From Embiotoca jacksoni (taxonomy: Eukaryota; Chordata; Actinopteri; Embiotocidae), in contig JAKOON010000012.1 in the NCBI GenBank assembly GCA_022577435.1, positions 16,582,085 to 16,646,084 on the forward strand: a DNA stretch of 64,000 nt. The letters are read 5' to 3'. Below, piece by piece: positions 41,407-53,271 of this stretch; position 1 is the first letter of the stretch, and every line of letters begins with the position of its first letter. Below the pieces are notes generated by a model. It worked only from the letters and a program-made list of their open reading frames with translations, did not search any database and was not told the DNA's origin. The translations under genes and the position numbers were made by a program.

Positions 41407-44400
41407 AACAAGTCTCAGTCCAGTTCCATGCAGACTGTAATATAGTTTCCTTCTGATGAGAATGCATGAAGAGCAACCTCAACCTCTTCATTGTTTATAA
41501 CCTTTAATTGATGCTAATACTAAATTATTTATCTGTTCTCTGATCCTAATTACACCACCAGATAGTATAAATACCATCTTCCATCACAGTTAAGTGTTGC
41601 ATGATGTGCTGTCATTTGCCTGAATCAACTTTTCACTGATTATGCATGTCTCCAATAGTGGAATGAGAAATTGCAACTGTCAAAGCTTATGACTTCTGTT
41701 TGTGAGTGTATTCATTTGTGCACTATTATCGTGGGTTTTGATAGTTTTTTTTGGAGTTTCAGAGACATCTGTTGCACATGTAAACATCATATCCTGGTTT
41801 CAAAATCCTGGAAAAGTCCTTCATACTGTGTCACTTTTTTCCATGGGGTCACTTATTAAAGGGAAACATGTCTCATGCAGAGAACATTTTTAGAAATCCA
41901 GTCCAGCATTGAATGAGAACACTTAAGCTAACAGCCACGAATAATGTAATGTAATACTTTTCTAATACTTTTGGGCAATTGCATCCTGTCAGTGCATGTC
42001 CACAAAAATGTCTTCTTTTTGCCACTGACATGCTCAGATTATTAATATAATTGGCTAACAAAATTATAGGAAGGATCCCTAACCCAAAACAAAAGACAAG
42101 TTATTACATGGAGACAAAGGTGGAAACATGAATGAGATGAGTTGAAGAGAGGAGTGAAAGAGTTAGTTTGGTTGGTTTACAGAAAGCTTATGAGCTTAGT
42201 GTTATCTAAAAGATTAAAAAAAAGATTTGTGTTTGCATATTTCCAAATTGTGTCAACAAAATGTCACAAAACAGTAGGCATAGTTTCCCGTTTCGTGGCC
42301 GCCGGTGGAAATGTTCTCTTTCAGCGTCGTCCCCGTTAGTCACTTAGATTCAAAATGGTTGAAAAATACAGAGGTTTTCCCTTTAAACAGAAAACTATGG
42401 GAGTCAATCATGATGATGAACAAGTGGTGCCTGATCAGAAGTGGTTACTTGATAAAAGTCACATTTTATTTAAGCAGAATACAAATATAAAAGTTACGAA
42501 ATAAAGAGTCACAGAAGTCAGTGTAGATGACTTACACCACTGATACTACAGAGCACCTCTTACCTCCCATGTTTCCCAACCAAAACACACATCTGGCACT
42601 GCATGAGTGAGGTTAGTCCTTGGAAACTATGCTGTCATGGTCACAAACACTGTGATAGGTATATTTCCATGTGTCCTCTCCTTAAGGCAATGAATCAATC
42701 AAGCTTGTATGCAATAAAAGCCAAAAGGGGGTGTGATTATTATTGCACTAAATGTGATGTTGTCAGTGTGCCATTTTTTTCTTTGCACTGCTGCTTTTTT
42801 TTACTGCTGGTCATAGATGAGTGTTTTATGGCCCCCCCGGCTCCTAACGCATGGTCTTGATTCAGTAATGGGGCCCTCATATTCCCGTAAGACTGCTTTT
42901 TAAACAGACTGACATTGTAATTACGGCTGGCAGAGACCTGTGACGCAGCGAAAAATGGTGCGGCTATCTTCGTGCAGCCGTTGTGAATACTTCTCCTGGT
43001 AGTCTGGGGCCACATGACTGCATGAAAGACCTCTGCATCAGTGCTCACATGACCCCCGCTGATGTCTCGGCCTGTGGAAACCATCTTTTATTTTTTTTTA
43101 GGCTCTGAAATAACAATGAGGAAACAATGGAGGCGCCAGGCCACAACCCACGCTAATATGGACACACCCAGTACAGTGTTCAACTGACGCTCAGCACCCC
43201 ACTTCGATTTACTGCAACTATGTGGTGCTTGTATTCTCAAAGAACAAGGAGGACAAATGAAAAGAGTGTTAGCGAGTTATGGGGTGGCTTATTGGACCCT
43301 GGTTGAACACCCTGGCCTGAACATAGGTCCGAGTTGTGAGGTCATCCAGACAGAGGGTAGGATTTTACATGCTAGCGGCCGTCGCTCGGTGGGTGGTGCA
43401 CAGCAAGGACACGGGCCAACTTATTAGCTGTCATACTTGTACCCACATATTGGATTTCTCTGAAATAATATTTGGGTTCCCGGTGACTCCTCCTGCCCGG
43501 CATTTGGTCCAGACTTTTTGCTTGGCCTCAAAACCCTGGAGAAGCATGTGAAAATATCAAAGATAGCGCCTCAAAACCAACAAGAATTTGTAACAATACC
43601 CAGAGGCCAAACTTGTGTTTCCTTCCATTTTATCTGCTGCGTTTCTCCTGCAGCCTGACAGAGTTTGATTTATATATAATTTATTCTGAGATGACAGTCG
43701 GGGAAGGATTTATTGTGTTTTCTAAGTGAAATAAACCATGTCAGGATGACGTGAAAATTATAAATGACTTTCATAAGAAGTTGCTTGAGAATAATATACA
43801 GTATGCCTGACTGCAGTGCTAGTACCATTGTATAAACTTGTTCTGTTCCTGTGCCTTTAATGAATGTTTATGAGGAGAATAAAGTGTAAGCAAGGCACTA
43901 GAGGTGATCTATGAGGAGATTTCCACTGAGGCCGTGGCATAATGAAAGAGGTGCTGCGAGTCAGTTACAGATGTGATCAGGCAGCTTTGGGCATTCACGT
44001 CTCTCCTTTCAGATTCTCTACACTTATTGGATTGAGGAAGGAAGGACTTGGTGTCTGAGGTGATGTGCCTCGTTTACATCTATAATTCCCTCAAAACTAT
44101 ACTCTGAGGTCACTCTTCTGTAAATTATAGACACTTCAGCAGCTGAGAGTTAATTTCCCATGCATGAATCCTCTCAAAGGAAATGTCAAGTTGTTGATGC
44201 TTTTGCAATAGTGTTTCTCATAAAAAAAATAAAAAATAAAAAGATATAAGCCTTTTCTAACGGTGCAGTCAGATATGCAACAGAGTCAATTCGTAAAGAG
44301 CTGTCGAGTCCATGAGGACGTGGAAGGTTGCCCATTGAGAGAGGCCAAGTGGTCTGGTCTTTTGTAACCAACTACTCCCACCTCTCAGGTGCAGTTGCTT

Positions 44401-45914
44401 CGCCCTGACGACCAACCCAGGCTGTGGCCAGAAGAAAACAAGGTAGAGCAGCACAGGAAGGTGGGCCATCACAATAAAATAAAAACGGTTTGCTTATCCT
44501 GGTGCTTTATGGTTCCACCATGAAAATGTACATACTGTATAAGAGAGGAAGAAAGAGCCTGGAGGAAAATAAAGAACAGCATTTTCTGAGTTGTTATAGG
44601 CTGAGTTGGCTGAAAATGTCTATGGTGCTGGCTAGCAAGCACCATAGACATTTTCTACTATCAACACTATCTACTTTCTTGTTTGAAGCAGCACCTATTC
44701 TATCAACCTTGTACATTATGGTGCTAACATTAGAACATAGTGTTACCGCAGCTTTATCAACACTTTTACAACTTGGGTTGGAATTTCGGTGGAAGATTCA
44801 AACCAGGAAAGACGGAGAGAGTTTGAAAATAGTTTTAGAGAGAAAATGTGGCTTTCAACTCTTGTTGCTTATTATGACATGTATTGCATTTTTCAAATAA
44901 GCCCTCAGTATGAGGCAAGTGTTTGGAAAAAACAGTATTGTTGTCAATTAGTTTTTGCAGAAGAAGTTTTGATGTTTTACTCACAGTAGAAAAACTAAAT
45001 GTATAAATCATGAAATTTATGATGGTTGACTTCTATTTACCTGCTTCAGTGGCAGAGACCAGGTGTTGTGCGTGTTGGCCGTGGAAGTATTACAGACTCT
45101 AGATACCTGACTCAAAAATGGCATAAAGTCACTCACCCAGCACATAATTTAAAAAAACGTTTTTCTGCTTCATTGTTGGTTTCTGCATTATAGAACCCAT
45201 TGCACTTGTGCGATCGTGTTTTGCACCCTTTTTGGACCACAAAAACAACAACAACAATAACAACTGCCATGATAAGGCTTGAAGCTATATCCTGCTCTAA
45301 ATACATTCTTGATGTTGACTCACTGCCATTTTAACAAACAGGAATGGAGCCTTCGTACAGGTTATTAGTAACACCTGTACTTTTCCTACTACAACGTGAG
45401 AATGTGTGCTGTGAAAAAGACCTGTGATCACAGTCTGTCACTGATAAGACAGCTGTGTTGAACTGAAAGGAAAGGTGGAACTGAGTTACCAGAGTTCCAA
45501 CATAAGAAGGACCATCACAAATCCTGGAATTAAAACCAAGTGGTTCTTTTCATTCTACATCATACATATTATACAAATTATATATTATCACTATTATCAT
45601 GAGTCTTTAGAAGCTTGTTATACAGTGTTTCTCAATTTATAACTTTTGTAACATTATAAGTTTACCATTGGGTTTTGATCGATCTTACTGATGGAAATAA
45701 ACATTTAGATGAAAGTTAAAATACTGTATTGTATAACACAACTTTTAATGTAATGTAGGGCTACCACTTGAAAGTCAGACGATTCATCTGTTGGAGATCC
45801 TTCAGCTGACTTTGATTCTTCATGTTGAACAGTCTTTTCTTAATTTTAGGTTTATGGTTATTTTAGACAAAGACACTGACATAATGTTGTATAGTTATGT
45901 TGTAAGAAAGCTTC
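41407..45914. other. Intergenic, no gene recognised
   Basis: Open frames up to 136 codons (44490-44900 +) look like chance. Contains one perfect hairpin (44612-44655). A complex GC-richer stretch at 42830-43080 is unassigned. Confidence 0.55.
44612..44655. repeat. Perfect 18-bp hairpin with 8-base loop
   Basis: The left arm GAAAATGTCTATGGTGCT (44612-44629) and right arm AGCACCATAGACATTTTC (44638-44655) are exact reverse complements around GGCTAGCA. Pairing does not extend cleanly outside the 18 bases. Confidence 0.9.
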
Positions 45915-45985
45915 TATGTTAAGTATCCTGAGATGACTGCTGTTGTGATTTGGTGAGATGTAAATGTAATTGAATTGGATTGGAC
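45915..45985 (+). repeat. Retroposon 3'-end fragment
   Basis: The segment from AGTATCCTGAGATGACTGCT through TTGTGATTTGGTGAGATGTA to AATTGAATTGGATTGG has the wording of a common teleost retroposon 3' end, which finishes in ATTGAATTG repeats. Short and degraded. Confidence 0.45.
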
Positions 45986-47149
45986 CCTTCGCCTTCCCTC
46001 AGCGGTGACAGAAAAATTGTGTACCAAGACACACGGAGGGCAACCATGGTGATGCTGCTGCACTTTGCTCAGATTAAGGTTCCAAGTGGACCAGACCCCA
46101 CACATGGCCTTCATGCACACATAAACGTCAAGTCCATCAGCTCTTGGAGCAGTGCTACTGGGAGTGTGGTGCATAAGTGGTGCGGGACACGGTTGTTTAA
46201 GAGAGCAATGCCCAGACCAAGAGCTGTTTTTGACCCTGTTGCCCATTTTACAAGGGGAAAGGTCCCCGGTGGTGTTATGCTGAGTTCTGCCTGCCTGTAG
46301 AGAACTGCATGCCCCTGGCGAGATATGCGAGTTTACCTAATGTGGGACATATTTAGCATTTCAGACTTCTGGACTATATTGAGATAGTCAACAACTCACA
46401 TCCAGTCCCTCTCGAAAAACTCCAGGATTTGTTCTATTCAATCCAAAGCAGAAAATGCAGATGCATGCATATGGGTAGTCTTAGTGGCAAGTTGTCTCAG
46501 ACAATCTGCATTTTTTTTTTAATGTGAGACAGTTCTGTTCGAAATGTTAAACACTGAAAGGTCTAAGTTAAATGGCCTAAATCACCTTAATTCATGTAGG
46601 ACAATCTTCTCCGGTCCTTAGCACTCAAGGCTAAATGTGCAGTCCCTTGTTCAGTAATAAATGTTATTGCTGTTGAAAAACTTAGGCTTCAAGGTGTCTG
46701 TGTTACATGGATACTCAAACAACATCCAACAAACAATAGACAATAGTAGTTTTGATGCATTTATTAGAAAGACAGTAATCAGATCCTCACAGATTGTTAC
46801 AGAAAATGCAGAATTAAATGGACCTTGTTCTGAATTTTCACTGGTCAAATTGATTGGGTGTCTTGTATCTGAAAGTTTGATCAGAAATTAGAAGGAGACT
46901 TCTGGCTGTGTCACCACTTCAACCTCTTTTACCAGAGGTGGTTTGGGTTACAGTGGTAAACGGAGGGAGGTGGGGTGGCGAGTGCTGACGAGCAAAGATA
47001 TCTGTATACGGGTGGTATGGGATCTGCTCCAGAAGAGATGACATTATTGAATGGCAGAATTTATCATCATCAAGTGGATGACATCATGGGGTTAATGGTG
47101 CTGGGTCCACTTGAGTGTGTTGAGTGAATCTCTGTTTTAGATGGATTGA
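45986..47149. other. Intergenic, nothing recognised
   Basis: A complex segment at 45990-46320 has open frames on both strands (106 and 110 codons) but no recognisable product. The remainder is AT-rich. Confidence 0.5.
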
Positions 47150-47505
47150 TGCATGAGAGGATTGATCACTGATCACAGCAAAAAGGTTCTGGGTTCGAAT
47201 CTCATCCAGGGGCCTTTCTCCCTGTGCTTGCGTGGGTTCTTGCCGGGTACTCCGGCTTCCTCCCACCGTCCAAAGCCATGCGTGTCAGGTTAATTGGTGA
47301 TTCTAAAAAAATTGCCATTTGGTCTGAATGAGGGTGTAAATGGTCTTTGTTTCCGTATGTCTCTATGTGTTGTCTCTGTAAAGGGACTGGAGATCTGTCG
47401 AGGGTGTACCCTGTCTGCCCAAAGTGAGTTGGGACAGGCCTCAGCCACTCCATGACCCTGTTCAGGATAAAGCAGGTATAGATGCAGGTGATTGAATAGG
47501 TATAT
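47150..47505 (+). mobile_element. Degraded tRNA-type SINE / related retroposon
   Basis: The B box GGTTCGAATCT (47192-47202) is followed by the same CCTTTCTCCCTGTGCTTGCG and CGGCTTCCTCCCACCGTCC blocks as the SINE at 4378. It then has an additional 3' part (TTAATTGGTGATTCTAAA; AGGGTGTACCCTGTCTGCCC; CCCTGTTCAGGATAAAGCAG) absent from that copy. The A box is degraded. Confidence 0.65.
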
Positions 47506-47589
47506 ACCGGCTTTACTGCCATAATCCAATGTGGGCATTCAATGGCGTAGCGGCTTTCACTGAGACCTTTGAAAATCATGGCATGAACA

Positions 47590-48620
47590 ATGCCTTGTCA
47601 AGCCATTTCTCTCCACTCTCCCTCGGCAATGTCAGGATCTCTGCCTGCCCCTGTTCGACGTTTCCTGTTTCCCCTCGATCACCCTTTTCCTAATGTTTCG
47701 TGTCTTCTCCCCTGTTTGTTTTTGTCTGTCATATGTTCAATGTTTTGGTCTGTGTTTGGAGGGTGTGGATTCCTTCCACTGCCTGCCTCCAGTCACCTCC
47801 CACTACCACCCCTCATTCAACTGGCACAGCTGGTTCTCATTCCAGTAATCACCACCTGGCAGTATATGAAACCCGGTCCTGCACTCCACCTGCGTCAGTC
47901 CGTCCAATCGCGTCACCTGGTACCACATTGCAGTTCAGTAAATCCATTTGCTTGTTTCTGCAATCCCGGTTCTGACCCCCATGCCTGTCTTCTGCCTGCT
48001 GCAGTCCTACCTGTGCGCCTGTCTGCCTGATAACCTGTGGTACTTATCAGCTGTCCAGTGTCGATACACTGAGATCACCTGCACGAAGAAGCCATTCTGT
48101 GTCGTTCTTCTGAGATCACCAGTTGACGAGTCTTGGCAATCCTGTGTCGGTCCACGGGAAGCCACACAGTCGACCCTGTCCGCTGTCCTGTGTCGGCCCA
48201 CTGAGATCATCAGGTATCCAGCTCCCTGCTCAGCGTCGGTCCTCGGACACCACCTGCCTGCCGCCCGAACCCACGCTGCCCGGTGTGGAGCGCGGGGACG
48301 CGCCCACAAGCCAGCTTGGACTTGCCTGTCTCGGCCCCGGTGAGAATTACGGGGACACCCTCACCTGCCTGCATGGGTCACGCTGACTGTCCCTTTCCGG
48401 ATAAGCTCAATTGCCTTCCCTGACTCGGGGAGGATCCCGAGTCGGGAGAGATGAAATTGGCTTCCAGCCATCCTGGACATTTCCTAAGTTGGACATGGGT
48501 TGCACGTTTCAGTTTATTTTCCTCTGCTCGATTAGAAAACTTCTTGTTTTCAAGTTAACTGTTGTGTGTTTCCATTTGAGTCCGTTTACCAACACCACAG
48601 GCCATCCTTCATCCTTTGAG
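47590..48620 (+). repeat. Unclassified pyrimidine-rich repeat-like region with degenerate tandem units
   Basis: C/T-rich sequence with many CCTG motifs and a CCTGGCAGTATATGAAACCC segment, in the style of retroposon 5'UTRs in fish. Within it (about 48050-48260) a 35-47 base unit recurs with variation, recognisable by CTGTGTCGGTCC and CTGAGATCACC. Open frames across it are by-products of composition. The identity of the element is not established. Confidence 0.35.
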
Positions 48621-51600
48621 CTTCCAGTAGTGTTATGAGCTCTTCAACAGTGCTCTGTCTGCCGGCTGCAGATGGTGAGTTTTGTGAGGGGTTAGGCTAA
48701 ATACATAGACATTGTTCTTTCTCATATTTAAAAAGTTGATGACAGGTGTGTGACCTTTAACAAGAAGCAGATGGGACCATGGATCATTTTTTGGAAGGCT
48801 TCACAGAAATCTCATTCCCCACTGTGGGAACGAATAAGCAGTTATCCACCCCTTATCTAACATTTTCAAAAATATATTTTTGGAAGCCCTGAAGGGCCAA
48901 TCTGCCTCCACCTGCCTGCCTTTGAGAATTATCATCATAGGTTGATACCCATCAATGGCATTGATGCTGGCCATACAGGTGGTGCTTTCACCTTTATCTC
49001 CACCAGTGACATCAAATCAGGGTGACCGGACTTCGGCAACCACCCTGGTGGACAGGAAGTGAATGTGGAGCCCTCTTTTGTCAAAGTTCCACATGTGGTC
49101 GAGGACATTTTCCTCTCTTATATGTTTGGAACAACTTCTTCACAACCGTGGGGTTAAAACCATGACGCGCCTCTGGTTTCAGGGGTCTACGTTTTGGGAT
49201 TTGTTTTAGAAACTCCTGAAACATTTTTCATAACTTCAATAAACCCTTTGTTTCTTTTTTCTCAGTGAACTGGTAGACCACTGTTTGAAGATCCATCCTC
49301 TTGGGGAATCCACGTTTTCCCAGGATTGCAATCATCTCCCCCAGTTTCTTTCAATCACATGATGACAGTGACCATTACCCTTTATCCTGCACTGGACAGT
49401 GGATTTTGGACCTTCCAGGCCCTGGCCAACAGCTTCAGCTGAAGGACTACATCATCCTCAACCATCCAATCATCCTTTTAAATATATTATCTTCAATTCA
49501 CCTTAAATATCCAAAACCCTGTAAATAATCATTCTTATTGCACAATCCATGCCCCTGCACACATTTTTGCCTGACTGAAATACTTTTAAAACTATCCCTC
49601 ATTAGGCAAACCAGCCTGGTTCTCCACCCTCAGAGCACAACCAGCAGCTTCCTGATTTTATGGACTTCTATGAATCTGATGTATTTATCAGCACATTCTT
49701 TGGGATATTTTGTTTAGACAGAATTTCATACATTTTATGGCCCAAGCTGAAATAACAGAGAATGCATTACTCGGCAGCGACAATTAGTTCTGCCAAATAT
49801 TGCATACACTTTTTAACACTCAATAACGACACTTCGAATCAAAGTTTGATGGGAATCGAAAAATTTGATCAGCACATATAATATTATTTGATCAACTTTG
49901 AGTGGGTGCATTTCACACACAAGATTCATTTGTCGACACTTAAAATCCCAAATTTTGTAGAAAGATGTGTAATTCTAAGCTCTGCCTAAAACACATTGAT
50001 AAAGATTTTATAGTTAGTCTGTCTTCTTCACCTTAGTGTGGTTTGCTTTTGGTGTCACTCGCTCTACCTACCTGTGATCCCTTGTGTGTGTGTGTGTGTG
50101 TGTGTGTTTCTCTTTCCCTCTTCATTCCTTGGTCCCTGCCTGTCACGACCACGTCACCTGTTCCCAAACTCCCAATCTGCCCCAGCTGTAGCACAGCATT
50201 TGTCTGCTAGTTTGCCCTTTAGTTGTGTGCTGTCCTGCAAGGTGCATGCAATTCTCAGCGGACAGGCAGAACTCGAAAAAACACGGACAGCAGCCGAGAC
50301 AGGTACGATCTGTGGGAGTGGTCAAGATTGAATTAACAGTTGAATCTTTGTATTGAACATCCAAATTTGATTCAACTGACCAAATTTGGATTCAGGTAAA
50401 GCTCTAATTTAATGTAGGCATACAAATTAAGTTTAGTATGTTAGTTTGAAGGCAATGGTCAAATCCTTTCTGTTTTAATATCACTGGATTGTGCCTTTAG
50501 GTTTCCAAATTTTTGTGCATGGTAATTCCGTGTTGCAACAGTACAAATTTAACTTAATTCTACAAATACAACATGATTTTAGTGAGGCTTTATTTGTTTG
50601 TTTATTACTACAAAATGCAGTAATCCTTTCTCTGTGTAGGGACCTGATTAAGATGGTTTTCCACCTTTGTCTTATGATTAGAGTCTAATGAAGAGAGAGA
50701 CTGTAGAAGTTCCTTCCAACTGTTGCATTGTGTGCAGAAAAGCTGATATTTCATAGACTTTTAAATGCTTTTAAAACATTTAATTACACATGGATGGTTT
50801 CACACTTCATCATTTATTTATTCACACATGTGACTGCATATGTACAGTGCCCAGGCTTTTTTGCTGCTGGTAGATAGTCAACAACCTTGTCACAGTGGAT
50901 GAATCAGATGTCTGAGCCTATTCCCTTTAACAACAATTTCAGTTTTGAAATAAAATAAATGTATAGTACCCAAGTTTAAAACTGATGCATTGCTGTTTTC
51001 AATACATTCTACGATAAACTATAACTCCAGGTCCCGGAGAGAAGTTGCATGGTTGGAGCCCAAAGCAAACCCCAGAAAAATTTGAACATATTTTCTGTCA
51101 ATTTCCTGGCAATGCAGCCTAATTAGAGGTTGCTTACTCATTGTGAAAAAAAAAAAAAAAAAAAAAAAATCTCTCATTTGACAAAACATTGAGCACAGAC
51201 TTCACGCCCTAGTATAATAGGAATTACCATATATCTGACTGTCTAACTGTGGAAACAGTCATGGTTAGCAGTCATAACAGAACAAGAGCAAACTCCAACA
51301 CTCATAATTCTGCCTCGAAGGCTACGGAGGCATTGGCACGAACGCAGCCACTGAAGTTGAATAAAAACGGAACACCGTCAAGGTCACAGTGCCACAATCC
51401 ACTCAAGCACATTGCTTTGGGAAGTGGGAAATGTTGAAACAGATGTTTTTCATATTGGCTTTGTGGCGTGGAGTTGATGAGTGCTCTGTTACATTAGCGC
51501 AGCATGCTGTGCTGCTGTAGGAATCGCATTCAATTTCATCTCTCCCTAATTACTCACAATAACCTCACACTCTCTCAGCGTTGATTTACACGAATCCCGC

Positions 51601-52600
51601 TCAGGACCCGCCATAAGAGTCATCAGTAACCCTGTACCCTTTTCAGCAGTAATATTAGTGTGTTTCAGTATCCTCTAATGGTCTATTAAAAGGCCCCTCA
51701 ACAACATAATTTAGACAATTTACAATTGAGGATCAAGAAAAAGCAGCATGTGATTAGTTTTTTGAGCATAAACTTTTCCCACAAGAAATCGAAATGGAAA
51801 CCAAACAGTAAAACCCTAACATAAATAACCCTTTATGATTAACTTTATTGACCTGAAGCGGAGGTGGGAATATTAAGGGCTTTCCGACTTGGACATCATC
51901 AAAACCTCTCAGCCCTTGCTGGCCAGGATCTTTTATATTTGTCCTGCTGTGCCCTCAGTGCACCTGGTTGTATAAATAAGATGGGATTTGTGCTGGGCTT
52001 GTTAATGATGTTTGGAGGTATATTATGGTCATGAAAGCAGTAGTAAAGTAGTAAATAATGATCTGATCTCATCCAAAGTATGCAAACTCGTGGACAGATC
52101 TGACATTGTCCAGCACAGTCAGATAAATGTGTGTTTGTCCTCTGTCTCCTTTGCCTACCTCTTTTCTCTAACACACAGTACAGAGTACACACACATATAT
52201 ACACACATTGGGCTGTCCTAGCCTGGGAACAAATGAAAATTGACGTGCAGTTAATGATATTAAAAGGAGTCACACATTGGCTGTCTCCATTGCCCTATAC
52301 CGCCGTTTCCCTGCATCCTCTCCCTCAGTTTCATTGAGAAAGTAGGTTGTTTCCAAGTTACACCACTGCTTTCACTGCTGAGAGGCCAGAGAACACTTTA
52401 ATCCATCCTCTGTCATTTGTCTCCATCAGTGGCATGGCACAATATTGCAACACTTTGGTTTTTAATAATGGCTGTTGTGGTACTGTAACAAAGAAGTGAT
52501 TCAGCAGTTCAAGACAATCCGCTGCTGTATGGGAAGTGATACATTTATGGATGTTTCTGATTGTATGAGGCATTTTTATATTCTTTTTTGACAGTGTCTC
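48621..52600. other. Intergenic, no gene recognised
   Basis: Contains a short TG repeat (50083-50107) and an A-run (51148-51169). The stretch 48780-49530 has a coding-like texture with stops in every frame. The region at 51240-51620 is complex and non-repetitive. Nothing was identified. Confidence 0.5.
50083..50107. repeat. (TG)n microsatellite, short
   Basis: 12 TG units. Confidence 0.9.
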
Positions 52601-52931
52601 TGTAACATGATCATGCTACCGTGTGGGTTCCCTCAGACACAGACTACACGTCAGCCACAGAGCTCAGTTCAATCGATTTATTTTTGTATGGCAGATCCAC
52701 CTGCCACTGTCCCTGCGCTCTCCTGCCGTGCCTGAAAGCGCCGGTCCAGTCTCTTTGCTTCCACCTCTGAGGAGTCCCTGGGTCCCGTCTCCTCGGTATC
52801 GCCCTGCTCACTTTTTAAGGGAGAGACAATCCGTCATAATTTGGCTCAGCTGGGTTTATTACCCCTTTCCCAGCACCGTTCCCTGAACCACTCCCCCACT
52901 CTATCCCCCCCTGCAGCTGAGCTAAACCACA
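52601..52931 (-). repeat. 3' LTR of the Gmr1-like element
   Basis: 331 bases, starting TGTGGTTTAGC and ending GTTACA on the minus strand (TG...CA). It differs from the other LTR (55967-56297) at 5 positions by my alignment, three of them CpG transitions. It contains AATAAA hexamers on the minus strand (complement of TTTATT in GGGTTTATTACC and of ATTTATTTTTG). Confidence 0.92.
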
Positions 52932-52953
52932 CCCCGCCACCACATACCCCCAC
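52932..52953 (-). promoter_or_regulatory. Polypurine tract of the retroelement
   Basis: Minus strand reads GTGGGGGTATGTGGTGGCGG followed by GG, directly abutting the LTR start TGTGG. This is the position and composition expected of the plus-strand primer, although it has several T/C interruptions. Confidence 0.65.
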
Positions 52954-52961
52954 CGCTCGAC

Positions 52962-53057
52962 TTAGGCCGGGGAGCCATCCAGTCTAACACCCCCCTGAGA
53001 GCGAGAGAGGAAGTCGACCACGGTCATCTGCGCCCCCGGCCTATGGACCACTTTGAA
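52962..53057 (-). pseudogene. C-terminal end of pol: RNase H remnant and stop
   Basis: On the minus strand the frame beginning FKVVHRPGAQMTVVDFLSRS continues about 11 residues to a TAA at 52962-52964. The HRPGA..VVD.LSR motif is the usual end of gypsy RNase H regions. Upstream it joins out of frame to the RT-connection fragment at about 53058, so the RNase H catalytic portion is missing. Confidence 0.8.
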
Positions 53058-53271
53058 GTTAACACTGGCACTGCTCCGTCCACTGGACCGGATCTGAGGC
53101 ACCTTTCCGGGTCAGGTTGGTCAAAGGGCTGGTCAGATCCGCAAGGCCCGGGATGAACCGCTTGTAATAACCTGCCAGCCCCAAAAAATGCCTCAGAAGG
53201 GAGAACACATCAGCAAACTGCTTCTGCAACTGGGCAATGTCTGCTCTGGGTCCCGGAGAGATGGGCGTCAA
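53058..53271 (-). pseudogene. RT remnant: RT-RNase H connection only
   Basis: The minus-strand frame has ADIAQLQKQFADVF, then jumps directly to RHFLGLAGYYKRFIPGLADL and DPVQWTEQCQ. The second block is the conserved connection just after RT. The fingers/palm of RT, including the YxDD active site, is absent, so about 250-300 residues are deleted at the FADVFS/LLRHF junction. The same junction recurs at 56425-56637. The frame is also shifted relative to the integrase C-terminal frame upstream. Confidence 0.85.

Noticed and set aside
44612..44655. Hairpin as a microRNA precursor
   Set aside because: The stem is only 18 bp with an 8-base loop and no flanking lower stem; a typical precursor needs about 30 bp or more.
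44490..44900. 136-codon plus-strand open frame
   Set aside because: It runs through the perfect hairpin and has no family resemblance; judged chance.
47590..48386. Overlapping frames of 87-146 codons
   Set aside because: C/T-rich repeat-like DNA is open in several frames on both strands at once, which points to composition rather than a gene.
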